From Clostridiales bacterium (GTDB lineage: Bacteria; Bacillota; Clostridia; Christensenellales; UBA1242), in contig SVIC01000003.1 in NCBI GenBank assembly GCA_015055515.1, positions 79,435 through 123,733 on the forward strand: a DNA stretch of 44,299 nt, in the 5' to 3' direction. Below, one piece after another: positions 26,737 through 34,232 of the stretch. A program made the translations under genes and the position numbers. Each line of letters begins with the position of its first letter. The stretch's first letter is position 1. The notes under the pieces are model-generated. The model had not been told where the DNA came from. It saw only the letters and a list, made by a program, of their open reading frames with translations, and made no database searches.

Positions 26737-28248
26737 CTAGAATATATCTGATAAGTCATCATCGCTGACATCTACTGCCTGCATCTCCACCTCATTGGCA
26801 ACTGCAGGCGCCTCATCATCGCTGATCGGCGGCATGTCCTTATATGTAGGAGGTGGAGCAGACTCTGACAAGCTCTTCTCTTCCGATCCTGGTCCTACAT
26901 CTACGAATGTAGTGATACCACCTATCCACTTAACCTCAATTGTTCCAGTATTACCATTTCTGTGCTTAGCTACAATAAGTTCACACATTTCCTCTGGTTG
27001 CCTTACCATACGCTTGTTCTTATCATCTATGTACATATAAGGGTTATAGATAAATAGTATGATATCGGCATCCTGCTCTATAGATCCAGAGTCTCTTAGA
27101 TCTGATGGCATAGGTCTATGGTTCGATCTTCCCTCTGTACCACGGCTTAACTGAGATAGTAGCAGAATTGGCACATCCAATTCTCTTGCCGCCATCTTCA
27201 GCGATCTAGTGATCTCACCTATTTCTAGCGTTCTATTGCCATCCTTATTCTTGCCACTGCCGTTCATTAATTGTAGATAGTCTATCATGACTAGGTCTAG
27301 ACCTTTCTCCCTCTTTAATCTACGACACTTACTAATAATATCTGCGGTTGTCTTAGAGAAACCCTCATCTACATATATATCCGCCTTAGCCAATTTCTCC
27401 TTCGCAGCATATATAGCCTTCCAATCCTCTGTGGTCAGCCTACCCTCACGCACTTTTGTAGAGTCTACGAATGCGATAGAACATAATGCTCTCTGTATAA
27501 TCTGCTCCTTACCCATCTCCAGAGAGAATATGGCGACTTTCTTACCATCATTAAGAGCAGAATATGTAGCAATATTCATACCAAGACTGGTCTTACCACC
27601 ACCTGGTCTAGCCGCAAGCAATATAAGGTCCGATTTCTGCAATCCATTAGTCATCTTATCTAGGCCGTATATACCAGTACGCACGCCCTTGACAGCACCT
27701 TTATTCTTCTCTAGCTCCTTGAACTTATCTATAACATTATTGATATTCTCATTAATAAGGGTTAGACCTCCACGATCTTCCTTCTCTGCGATCTTGAATA
27801 TATTCTGCTCTGCAAAATCCAGTGCATCTTCCTTCTCTACTCCACTATATGCATAGTTAACAATATCGTTACTAGCAGAGATAATCTGCCTTAATACACT
27901 ATTCTTCTTAACAATATCCACATAATGCTTGTAGTTGCTGGCAGATGGAACTATGTTCGCCAGTGTCGTAAGGTACTCTATACCACCCACACTATCTGTC
28001 ATATTGTTCTTCTCTAATTCTGCCATCATTGTAACAAGGTCTATAGGCATGTTCCTATTGTATATAGCATTCATATTGTCAAAAATAATTCTGTGTGCCT
28101 CCATATAGAAGTCACTATCTTTTAATTCTGACATAATACTAATAGTTGCATTCTGGTCTATAAGCACGCAACCAAGCACGCATTGTTCACTCTCTAAGTT
28201 ATGTGGCTGAATCCTAGCATCTGCCACTTTCTGATTAACTTTTGCCAT
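26737..28248 (-). CDS. dnaB: Replicative DNA helicase DnaB
   Basis: The hexameric helicase at the replication fork. The N-terminal primase-interaction domain begins QPHNLESEQCVLGCVL. The RecA-like domain has Walker A AARPGGGKTSLG near residue 213, Walker B LVMIDYLQLM, the motif LLSQLSRG and the Arg-finger segment DLRDSGSIEQDADII. The C-terminal tail is long and acidic (about 50 residues, Pro/Asp/Glu-rich). At 503 residues it is slightly longer than usual. Its ATG shares one nucleotide with the stop codon of the upstream membrane-protein gene (TAATG), indicating translational coupling. Confidence 0.97.
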   Translation of the reverse strand: MAKVNQKVADARIQPHNLESEQCVLGCVLIDQNATISIMSELKDSDFYMEAHRIIFDNMNAIYNRNMPIDLVTMMAELEKNNMTDSVGGIEYLTTLANIVPSASNYKHYVDIVKKNSVLRQIISASNDIVNYAYSGVEKEDALDFAEQNIFKIAEKEDRGGLTLINENINNVIDKFKELEKNKGAVKGVRTGIYGLDKMTNGLQKSDLILLAARPGGGKTSLGMNIATYSALNDGKKVAIFSLEMGKEQIIQRALCSIAFVDSTKVREGRLTTEDWKAIYAAKEKLAKADIYVDEGFSKTTADIISKCRRLKREKGLDLVMIDYLQLMNGSGKNKDGNRTLEIGEITRSLKMAARELDVPILLLSQLSRGTEGRSNHRPMPSDLRDSGSIEQDADIILFIYNPYMYIDDKNKRMVRQPEEMCELIVAKHRNGNTGTIEVKWIGGITTFVDVGPGSEEKSLSESAPPPTYKDMPPISDDEAPAVANEVEMQAVDVSDDDLSDIF

Positions 28249-28574
28249 TATTTCTTACCCTTTTTGCTTGTTTTTTGCCTATTTCCATTTTTCTTGTCTA
28301 CCACTTCTGCTTCTATTACGATTTCTTCTGTTTTATTCTTCTTATCCTCTTCCGATTTCTCCAACTTCTTTTGCTTAATCTTGGATAGTACAATCTCTAC
28401 TACCAAGATATATGCTAGGCCTATTGCCATATCTATGAATATCACTGCAGTTGAATTTTCAATGCCAATAAGTGTATTAACAAATATTAATAATATGAAT
28501 AGCACAAATAACATGATACCATATTTCAGAAACAACTTCTTCATCACACGTTTATCGAATATATAATGATCCAT
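28248..28574 (-). CDS. Small two-helix membrane protein upstream of dnaB
   Basis: A 108-residue protein with two hydrophobic segments (about residues 16-36 and 42-63) and a highly charged C-terminal half ending KKNGNRQKTSKKGKK, probably cytosolic. I do not recognise a family. Both ends share a single nucleotide with neighbours in TAATG overlaps (lipoprotein gene before, dnaB after), so it is translated in step with both. The position suggests a membrane-linked role close to replication or cell-envelope growth; this is inference only. Confidence 0.8.
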   Translation of the reverse strand: MDHYIFDKRVMKKLFLKYGIMLFVLFILLIFVNTLIGIENSTAVIFIDMAIGLAYILVVEIVLSKIKQKKLEKSEEDKKNKTEEIVIEAEVVDKKNGNRQKTSKKGKK

Positions 28575-29500
28575 TACTCTTTATCCCCTTTCTTTCTAAA
28601 CACAAATAGTAATATCACTAAAACCACCATAGATATAACTAGAGCCATTACATACCATGCCACTTGCTCAGGTCTATGTCTAACAAATGTAATGCTATCC
28701 GACACATCTTCTATCTGCCATTCATGCACGATATATCCTGTATTATAATCCCTATACATATTATCGCTATGATATCTATTCTCTGTGGTCTCATACCTCT
28801 CTGTCACAACCACATTCTCTAGCACATTGTCTGATGTATACGCACCATCCAATACAGTATTTGCTTTGTCAATATAGCAATCGTAATATTTTTCACCAGT
28901 AGTTTTTTCCATATTTATAAAATATTGATATGCGTTATCCTTCGACCACAGGTAATTATTAATTAATAGACTCTCTTCATCGATATCATAATTACCCTTA
29001 AGTATTTGACTAATAAATGGACCAAAGTCATCTACCATGAAAGGCTTGACCTCATCTACATCATACAACCCATATGTCAATATTACATCCTCGGTATTCA
29101 ACCCATAGAAATATATAAAATGTTGCAACGTATGATACTTAATAAAGAAATAAAATGAATAGCTGTCCTCTGTCTCTTCTACTTCGGAAGAAATGCCAAC
29201 GGTATAGCCCTTAGCAAAATACTCCTCCATACTCTCCATTCCATCGTATTTGCCACTAAAATTCTCCTTCACCCATGCACTAATTGCAAGATCGAATGCC
29301 TGAACATCTGTCTTCACAGCCTGGACTATTGCGTCAGCCTTAGCATAAGTGTCAAAGACATCTTTGTTAAGTGTTATAGTGACATCATCTATTATGACGC
29401 CATCGGTAGAATATATCCTAGTATAATCTACGCTAGCACAACCCACCATACACACCGCAACTAGTATTAAGATGAAAAAAGTAGCAAATTTCTTGAACAT
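28574..29500 (-). CDS. Lipoprotein with C-terminal membrane helix, first gene of the dnaB operon
   Basis: A 308-residue protein with a lipoprotein signal: a basic start MFKKF, a hydrophobic core and a lipobox ending VGC with Cys21. A beta-rich extracytoplasmic domain follows (ITLNKDVFDTYAKADA). A C-terminal transmembrane helix (about residues 281-301) is followed by the positive FRKKGDKE. Lipid anchor plus C-terminal helix resembles LppM-type proteins in layout, but I cannot assign the family. It heads an operon leading to dnaB, alaS and rnr and ends in a TAATG overlap with the next gene. Its promoter spacer is a perfect inverted repeat. Confidence 0.82.
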   Translation of the reverse strand: MFKKFATFFILILVAVCMVGCASVDYTRIYSTDGVIIDDVTITLNKDVFDTYAKADAIVQAVKTDVQAFDLAISAWVKENFSGKYDGMESMEEYFAKGYTVGISSEVEETEDSYSFYFFIKYHTLQHFIYFYGLNTEDVILTYGLYDVDEVKPFMVDDFGPFISQILKGNYDIDEESLLINNYLWSKDNAYQYFINMEKTTGEKYYDCYIDKANTVLDGAYTSDNVLENVVVTERYETTENRYHSDNMYRDYNTGYIVHEWQIEDVSDSITFVRHRPEQVAWYVMALVISMVVLVILLFVFRKKGDKE

Positions 29501-29529
29501 TGTTACCCCTTAAATATCTGTGATAATCC

Positions 29530-29550
29530 AATTGGCAATAACCGCCAATT
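29530..29550 (-). other. 5'-UTR hairpin of the lipoprotein-dnaB operon
   Basis: AATTGGC/GCCAATT with a 7-nt loop lies about 10 nt downstream of the predicted transcription start. No T-run follows, so it is not a terminator. It may stabilise the 5' end of this long mRNA. Confidence 0.5.
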
Positions 29551-29566
29551 CTATAACTACGTATTC

Positions 29567-29595
29567 ATTATACAATAAATAAATTTATTGTACAA
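29567..29595 (-). promoter_or_regulatory. Promoter of the lipoprotein-dnaB-alaS-rnr operon with embedded operator
   Basis: TTGTAC (-35) and TATAAT (-10) on the minus strand are separated by 17 nt. The 22 bp at 29571-29592 are a perfect inverted repeat, arms TACAATAAAT and ATTTATTGTA around AA. It fills the spacer and overlaps both hexamers. A dimeric repressor or activator bound here would control the whole six-gene operon. Confidence 0.7.
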
Positions 29596-29660
29596 TGATT
29601 TTACCCAAAAACTTTAGACAAATATTTATTATTTGAAAAATTTATTATGTTAAATATAAT

Positions 29661-29689
29661 TTGCTAAATATCTGACATTGTAATATAAT
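29661..29689 (+). promoter_or_regulatory. Promoter giving a leaderless mRNA for the 29696 gene
   Basis: TTGCTA and TATAAT are separated by 17 nt. The -10 element ends 6 nt before the ATG, so transcription should begin at or next to the start codon, and no Shine-Dalgarno sequence is present. Confidence 0.65.
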
Positions 29690-29695
29690 AAAAAC

Positions 29696-30487
29696 ATGGG
29701 ATACACATTTTATAATTATAATAAAAACAAAGAAATAACATTAGAAGAAGAAAACGAATACTCTATCACCAATGAAAGACTAAAAGACGCAATAATAGTA
29801 AATAGTAGTCTTGGTACAAAATTAATGATAAAAGATTTCAAAAAAGACAAAGACTATCTAATAAAGATGGGTACTGTCATTCGTAGTAATTTTGGACACT
29901 ATATTGGAAAATGCTCACTTCAAAAAGTATACTATGATACAGATGACATGTACTTCCATAACGTAGGTATCAATATATGTGAGATAATAGAATCCAACTC
30001 AAAACAAAAAGAGATAGTGGTAAGATACGATAGCAAAAGAGAGCGTATTAGTTACCTTAAGTTCCAGCCGGATACTTACTTACTAAAAGTACCTAAAAAA
30101 GACAAGATATCTAAATATTACAATTTCATTGAGAGTGCTATACTGCAACTAATAACAAACGGTTTGCAGACTAATGTCATGGATCTATTAAAGACCTTAA
30201 AACCATTAATTAATGTGTCTAAAAAACGTGAGCATTGGAGATTTACTCTGCCTAGCAAGTTGATAGTGAATTGCAATTTTGATAACTGTATATATACTAC
30301 ACCCAAATGCAAAGATAAATACAAAACCGATATATTGGAAATAATGGCAGAAAACGAACCAAATGAGTATAGCGAAACTTATGAAGAATTTATCAAAGAA
30401 CTAATATTAGACCTACCTACACTAATCAAAACAAAACACAGTGATCTATTCATAGGCCTAGACTACCTACTTAATATCAGACAATAA
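29696..30487 (+). CDS. Unknown protein, 263 aa, probably leaderless
   Basis: I do not recognise this cytosolic protein. It is Lys/Asn/Ile/Tyr-rich. Its first 110 residues are beta-rich (including an Ser-Leu-Gly turn near residue 39 and a His-Tyr-rich strand), and the rest is helical with a segment carrying LITNGLQTNVMDLLKTL. There is no signal peptide. Cysteines occur in pairs too far apart for a zinc ribbon. Its start is defined by a promoter ending 6 nt upstream with no ribosome site. It is divergent from the dnaB operon, so it could be the regulator of that operon, but I see no helix-turn-helix. Confidence 0.65.
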   Translation: MGYTFYNYNKNKEITLEEENEYSITNERLKDAIIVNSSLGTKLMIKDFKKDKDYLIKMGTVIRSNFGHYIGKCSLQKVYYDTDDMYFHNVGINICEIIESNSKQKEIVVRYDSKRERISYLKFQPDTYLLKVPKKDKISKYYNFIESAILQLITNGLQTNVMDLLKTLKPLINVSKKREHWRFTLPSKLIVNCNFDNCIYTTPKCKDKYKTDILEIMAENEPNEYSETYEEFIKELILDLPTLIKTKHSDLFIGLDYLLNIRQ

Positions 30488-30494
30488 AAAAAAT

Positions 30495-30526
30495 GATGTT
30501 GACGATATGTCAGCATCTTATTTTTT
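30495..30526 (+). terminator. Terminator of the 29696-30487 gene
   Basis: GATGTTGAC/GTCAGCATC (one G-U) with a GATAT loop followed by TTATTTTTT. Confidence 0.8.
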
Positions 30527-30530
30527 ATAT

Positions 30531-30560
30531 AAAAAAGTGGCTAATTATAGCCACTTTTTT
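30531..30560 (-). terminator. Terminator of rpsB-tsf
   Basis: AAAAAAGTGGCTA/TAGCCACTTTTTT with an ATTA loop just after the tsf stop codon. It is symmetrical, so it can also act on plus-strand transcripts. Confidence 0.88.
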
Positions 30561-30568
30561 CTAACAAA

Positions 30569-31213
30569 CTATTTTGTCTGAGACATTACTTCTTCTGCGA
30601 AGTTGTCTTGTCTTTTTTCTAGACCTTCACCCATCTCATAACGAACAAATCTACGGATTGTGATCTTCTCACCAATAGTTAGAACTGCGTCATTGATAAG
30701 CTCTGTAATAGTCTTCTCTGGGTCCTTAACATAAGATTGCTCATATAGAACAACATCTTGATAGAACTTCTTGATTCTGCCTTCTACCATCTTCTCAACG
30801 ATTTCTGGCTTCTTGCCCTCGTTTAGAGCCTGTGCCTTAAGGATCTCCTTCTCGTGCTCTACATCTGCAGCAGGAACTTCTGCAACTGTAACGTACTTAG
30901 GATTAGCAGCAGCGATGTGAAGTGCAATATTCTTACACAACTCTTGGAATTGCTCTGATCTAGCAACGAAGTCTGTCTCACAGTTAACCTCTACTAACAC
31001 ACCAATCTTGCCACCCATATGAATATATGAATATACTAGACCTTCTGCAGCGATTCTGTCTGCCTTCTTAGCAGCAGCAGACTTACCCTTCTCTCTTAGC
31101 CACTCAGTAGCTTTGTCTAGGTCGCCATCGCACTCTGTTAATGCCTTCTTACAATCCATCATTCCGGCATTAGTTCTCTTTCTTAGTTTTACAATATCTT
31201 CTGTTGTAAACAT
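30569..31213 (-). CDS. tsf: Translation elongation factor EF-Ts
   Basis: The nucleotide-exchange factor that regenerates EF-Tu-GTP. The 214-residue protein starts with the UBA-like [24 protein letters not shown] and contains the signature [14 protein letters not shown]. It then runs to a shortened C-terminal part, as in many non-proteobacterial EF-Ts proteins (E. coli has about 283 residues). GGGG precedes the ATG. It lies 30 nt downstream of rpsB and forms the standard rpsB-tsf operon. Confidence 0.97.
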   Translation of the reverse strand: MFTTEDIVKLRKRTNAGMMDCKKALTECDGDLDKATEWLREKGKSAAAKKADRIAAEGLVYSYIHMGGKIGVLVEVNCETDFVARSEQFQELCKNIALHIAAANPKYVTVAEVPAADVEHEKEILKAQALNEGKKPEIVEKMVEGRIKKFYQDVVLYEQSYVKDPEKTITELINDAVLTIGEKITIRRFVRYEMGEGLEKRQDNFAEEVMSQTK

Positions 31214-31243
31214 AATTATTTTCCCCTTTTCAAATAATAAATC

Positions 31244-32122
31244 TTATTCTTCAGTCTTTGTCTCTTCTTCAGTCTTAGCAGCAGCCTTTCTAGTTCTCTT
31301 CTTAGGAGCCTCTACAACTTCTTCTGCCTTAACCTCTTCAACAACTTCTGCAACAGCCTCTGTAGCCTCTACTGCCTCAGCAGCCTCAGCAGCCTCAGCC
31401 ATCTCAGCATTCTCTGCTACTTCTTCCATACCTTCTACAGTACCCTCTTTTGCCTCGATAACAGCATTTGCCATTGCACCAGCAATAAGAGAAATAGCAC
31501 GTATAGCATCATCATTACCAGGGATAACATAATCTACTGGCTCTGGATCGCAGTTAGTGTCAATTAGAGCAACGATAGGGATATTAAGTGCCTTAGCCTC
31601 TTTTACTGCAAGATGCTCTTTCTTAGTGTCTACTACAAACATTACATCTGGCAACTTGTCCATATCCTTGATACCACCAAGGTTCTTCTCTAACTTAGCC
31701 ATTTCAGCTCTTAGCTTGATAACCTCTTTCTTAGGAAGTAGATTGAATTCGCCAACCTTTTCCATGTGGTCTAGCTCGTTAAGTCTAGCAATTCTAGAAC
31801 GGATAGTCTTGAAGTTAGTAAGAGTACCACCCAACCAACGTGAGTTGATATAGTACATACCACATCTCTTTGCCTCGTCCTCGATTGCCTTCTGAGCCTG
31901 TTTCTTTGTACCTACGAATAGGATAGTTTTGCCTGCAGCAGCCATCTCTTTGATATAGTCATAAGCCTTATCAACAAGTACAGCTGTATCTTCTAGATTG
32001 ATAATATGAATATCATTTCTAGCAGTGAAGATGTATGGAGCCATCTTAGGGTTCCACTTTCTAGTTTGGTGACCGAAATGAACACCAGCCTCTAGTAATT
32101 GCTTCATTGAAATTACTGACAT
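31244..32122 (-). CDS. rpsB: Ribosomal protein S2 with Ala/Glu-rich C-terminal tail
   Basis: Small-subunit ribosomal protein. The S2 core is clear: [71 protein letters not shown]. After the core (about residue 226) comes a tail of about 65 residues made almost only of Ala, Glu and Val with a few Lys/Thr at the end. It is longer and more repetitive than usual. GGAGG lies 8 nt before the ATG. The gene has its own promoter and a folded leader, suggesting autogenous control. Confidence 0.97.
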   Translation of the reverse strand: MSVISMKQLLEAGVHFGHQTRKWNPKMAPYIFTARNDIHIINLEDTAVLVDKAYDYIKEMAAAGKTILFVGTKKQAQKAIEDEAKRCGMYYINSRWLGGTLTNFKTIRSRIARLNELDHMEKVGEFNLLPKKEVIKLRAEMAKLEKNLGGIKDMDKLPDVMFVVDTKKEHLAVKEAKALNIPIVALIDTNCDPEPVDYVIPGNDDAIRAISLIAGAMANAVIEAKEGTVEGMEEVAENAEMAEAAEAAEAVEATEAVAEVVEEVKAEEVVEAPKKRTRKAAAKTEEETKTEE

Positions 32123-32148
32123 TTTATTTTCCTCCTTGTTTTTTTCTT

Positions 32149-32218
32149 CCTAGGGGTTTTAGAACTTCTGGGACAAACCCAAAAAACTTGGGCAACAATC
32201 CAGAATATACCGACCTAG
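32149..32218 (-). promoter_or_regulatory. Folded 5' leader of rpsB, candidate S2 autoregulatory site
   Basis: On the minus strand three nested helices can form: CTAGG/CCTAG (outer), TTCTGG/CCAGAA, and CCCAA/TTGGG (inner), with internal loops between them. The element sits between the rpsB promoter and its ribosome site and has no T-run. Ribosomal protein leaders are commonly folded like this; S2 as ligand is inference. Confidence 0.5.
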
Positions 32219-32247
32219 TGTCTAATATTTTGCAATTAAGCGAAGAT

Positions 32248-32276
32248 ATTGTAGCACAATACATTTCTATTTGCAA
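32248..32276 (-). promoter_or_regulatory. Promoter of rpsB-tsf
   Basis: TTGCAA and TACAAT on the minus strand are separated by 17 nt. Transcription would begin near 32241, upstream of the folded leader. Confidence 0.75.
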
Positions 32277-32317
32277 GTATTTGTGACAAAAATTATTATT
32301 ATATATAATAAAAGATG

Positions 32318-32342
32318 AAAAAAGACCACTATGGAGTGGTCC
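32318..32342 (-). terminator. Terminator of the 180-aa gene and 42-codon ORF
   Basis: GGACCACT/AGTGGTCT with a CCAT loop on the minus strand followed by TTTTTC. Confidence 0.82.
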
Positions 32343-32386
32343 AATGTATTAGAAATCTTTTGTTCTTTCACTAACTTCTTCTAGTG

Positions 32387-32515
32387 TTATAGTTGTACTA
32401 ATGCCTTTTTGATGGAATTTTTCTCATCTTCACTCTCAGTTATGACAGTAGGAAGATACACCCTTGTGTCCTCTTCGCAATTTCTTCTATTCTTAAAAAA
32501 CTCTACTATATTCAT
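32387..32515 (-). CDS. Small ORF, 42 aa, translationally coupled
   Basis: A 42-residue charged peptide starting MNIVEFFKNRRNCEED and ending KALVQL. Its ATG shares one nucleotide with the stop of the upstream 180-residue gene (TAATG), and GGGAG lies 8 nt before it. A terminator follows 45 nt after its stop. No signal peptide or membrane helix. Function unknown; the coupling and ribosome site are the only evidence that it is real. Confidence 0.5.
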   Translation of the reverse strand: MNIVEFFKNRRNCEEDTRVYLPTVITESEDEKNSIKKALVQL

Positions 32516-33045
32516 TACATTTCTCCCTGCATCACATTGTCTTCTGGAGCAATATTCATATCACCCAGTTGCTCCAGATACTCATTTGCAATATTAGCTG
32601 CAGTAAAAGCAGATATCAGCGGAGTCTCACAGAATGCTTTATTGTAGCTTAAGAATGATTGGTGGGTGTCAGATTGATATCTAGCACTAAGATCTAGTCC
32701 ATCGTTAAGGCAATGAAAACCTTTACCCTCTAGCACATTCTTCACTATAATCTCTCTATAATCATAGCCATTATCTACTGGAAAATTGGTTGTATTAAGA
32801 TATTCATCTCCCGTCCACACATCTGTAAAAGCAGAGTAATCTTCCTTAAATACAATAGGCATAACACCCTTACCATAAATTTTATTATCTGCACCTTGTA
32901 CTGAAGACGCCACGCCAATAAACATCATCTCATTAAGATTATATATTTCCACCAACTTCTCCGGATCATTTTGCTCCAGATATTCTCTAGTCTCTGCACG
33001 TTGTCTCTTCTTATCAAAACCTGCGATAAAATCTTTGTAACTCAT
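32515..33045 (-). CDS. Unknown protein, 176 aa
   Basis: I do not recognise this cytosolic protein. It has a helical, charged N-terminus (SYKDFIAGFDKKRQRAETRE), then a mixed alpha/beta region (NEMMFIGVASSVQG, KGVMPIVFKEDYSAFTDVW) that looks like a compact domain. The longest frame starts at 33057, but that ATG sits on GGAGG, which is the ribosome site for the ATG at 33045 (MSYKDF). A strong promoter lies upstream and the small ORF follows with an overlap. Confidence 0.72.
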   Translation of the reverse strand: MSYKDFIAGFDKKRQRAETREYLEQNDPEKLVEIYNLNEMMFIGVASSVQGADNKIYGKGVMPIVFKEDYSAFTDVWTGDEYLNTTNFPVDNGYDYREIIVKNVLEGKGFHCLNDGLDLSARYQSDTHQSFLSYNKAFCETPLISAFTAANIANEYLEQLGDMNIAPEDNVMQGEM

Positions 33046-33068
33046 GTTACCCTCCATATAGTAAAATT

Positions 33069-33096
33069 ATTGTAACACAGATTTCGCATTTGTCAA
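33069..33096 (-). promoter_or_regulatory. Promoter of the 32515-33045 gene
   Basis: TTGACA and TACAAT on the minus strand are separated by 16 nt, about 24 nt before the start codon. Confidence 0.75.
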
Positions 33097-33102
33097 GATG
33101 AC

Positions 33103-33134
33103 AAAAAAAATAGTTGCTAACATATTAGCAACTA
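33103..33134 (-). terminator. Terminator of rplU-prp-rpmA
   Basis: TAGTTGCTAA/TTAGCAACTA with a TATG loop on the minus strand followed by eight T, 9 nt after the rpmA stop codon. Confidence 0.9.
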
Positions 33135-33142
33135 AATCTTTA

Positions 33143-33424
33143 CTATTTTACTTCGTAAACAGACACTTGTTTCTTATCTTTCTTGCATTGCTCGAACTTA
33201 ACTACGCCATCAATTAAAGCGAATAGTGTATGGTCTTTACCTACACCAACGTTCTTACCTGCATCAACTTTTGTGCCTCTTTGTCTCACAAGGATTGATC
33301 CTGCTGTAACAACCTGACCATCAGATCTCTTTACACCTAATCTCTTACTCTCGCTATCACGACCGTTCTTAGATGTTCCTTGACCTTTCTTGTGAGCAAA
33401 CAGTTGAATATTAAAATTTAACAT
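33143..33424 (-). CDS. rpmA: Ribosomal protein L27 with cleavable N-terminal extension
   Basis: Large-subunit protein near the peptidyl-transferase centre. The true start is the ATG at 33424, giving [16 protein letters not shown]: the Firmicutes-type extension that Prp removes between Phe and Ala/His-type residues, exposing the AHKKG end. The core has [18 protein letters not shown] sequence ([17 protein letters not shown]) and [14 protein letters not shown] lies 10 nt upstream. The frame extends to 33487 but that part overlaps prp. L27 overlaps the prp stop by 7 nt. Confidence 0.96.
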   Translation of the reverse strand: MLNFNIQLFAHKKGQGTSKNGRDSESKRLGVKRSDGQVVTAGSILVRQRGTKVDAGKNVGVGKDHTLFALIDGVVKFEQCKKDKKQVSVYEVK

Positions 33425-33756
33425 ACTTCTCTTTCCTCCAATTTGATATACTTCGAGTAGTCCTTTGCCAATGCCTTTACTGAACACAACATAGTCTTAA
33501 GCAGTACCTGTGCACCACTAGCCTGACTATCTGTCATATCATTTGGCAACGCTACTCTATAATAACCCTTATCATCATTCCTCTTGATCTTAGCATTGAT
33601 CTTCAGTACTTCCTTGATACCCAATGCACAAGACTGAGCGATACTAGATAAGGCAGAACATACGATATCATAACCCGCCTCGGCATATCCTGTATGACCA
33701 GAACACTCGAACGCTGTTATAACACCATTGTTTTTGTAAAACACTACATCAGTCAT
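33418..33756 (-). CDS. prp: Ribosomal-processing cysteine protease Prp
   Basis: The protease that trims the N-terminal extension of L27 before ribosome assembly. The 112-residue protein has the family motif [19 protein letters not shown] with catalytic His21 and Cys33. It lies between rplU and rpmA, the arrangement known across Firmicutes. Its start codon lies 2 nt after the rplU stop and its end overlaps rpmA (ATGTTAA), so enzyme and substrate are translated together. Confidence 0.95.
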   Translation of the reverse strand: MTDVVFYKNNGVITAFECSGHTGYAEAGYDIVCSALSSIAQSCALGIKEVLKINAKIKRNDDKGYYRVALPNDMTDSQASGAQVLLKTMLCSVKALAKDYSKYIKLEEREVC

Positions 33757-33758
33757 AA

Positions 33759-34064
33759 TTAATTTACCGAAAGTATTTTTAGTGCAGAATATGGTTGTCT
33801 ATGACCTTGCTTTCTACGATAGTTCTTCTTAGCCTTATACTTGAATACAACTATCTTATCAGCCTTACCTTGTTCAACAACTTCTGCTACAACTTTGTGG
33901 TCAGCAACATAAGGATTACCCATTGTTGTCTTACCATCATTAACTAGCATCATTACATTTAGCTCTACTTTATCGCCAACGTTAGCATCTAACTTCTCTA
34001 CATTAACGATATCGCCTTCTGCTACTCTGTATTGCTTGCCACCTGTCTCTATTATAGCGTACAT
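33759..34064 (-). CDS. rplU: Ribosomal protein L21
   Basis: Large-subunit protein binding 23S rRNA. The 101-residue protein begins [20 protein letters not shown] and ends with the RNA-binding [22 protein letters not shown], both typical. GAGGAGG lies 6 nt before the ATG. First gene of the rplU-prp-rpmA operon; its promoter overlaps the terminator of the upstream gene. Confidence 0.98.
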   Translation of the reverse strand: MYAIIETGGKQYRVAEGDIVNVEKLDANVGDKVELNVMMLVNDGKTTMGNPYVADHKVVAEVVEQGKADKIVVFKYKAKKNYRRKQGHRQPYSALKILSVN

Positions 34065-34158
34065 AATTTACCTCCTCTACCCAAACTCACTAGATATAGG
34101 TGTCTAATCACAAATTGATATAGAACTTCACACATACTTACCCATTCTATGTGGCTCG
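34065..34158 (-). promoter_or_regulatory. 5' leader of rplU, candidate L21 leader
   Basis: About 90 nt of transcribed leader in the position of the known L21 leader of Firmicutes. Two mutually exclusive helices are possible, CACATA/TATGTG and ATAGAA/TTCTAT. I cannot verify a match to the known family by eye. Confidence 0.4.
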
Positions 34159-34164
34159 ACAACG

Positions 34165-34193
34165 ATTTTAACAGAAAAAATCCCCATTGTCAA
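34165..34193 (-). promoter_or_regulatory. Promoter of rplU-prp-rpmA
   Basis: TTGACA and TAAAAT on the minus strand are separated by 17 nt. The -35 hexamer lies in the loop of the preceding terminator. Confidence 0.82.
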
Positions 34194-34200
34194 GGGGATT
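34173..34200 (-). terminator. Terminator of the methyltransferase-like gene, overlapping the rplU promoter
   Basis: AATCCCC/GGGGATT on the minus strand, loop TTGACAAT, then a T-run. The loop contains the -35 of the rplU promoter. Confidence 0.82.
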
Positions 34201-34232
34201 TATATTGTTTATTATATAATATAGCAAAATAC

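Noticed and set aside
27287..27856. 189-codon open frame antisense to dnaB
   Set aside because: It lies fully inside dnaB, has no ribosome site and shows no protein features.
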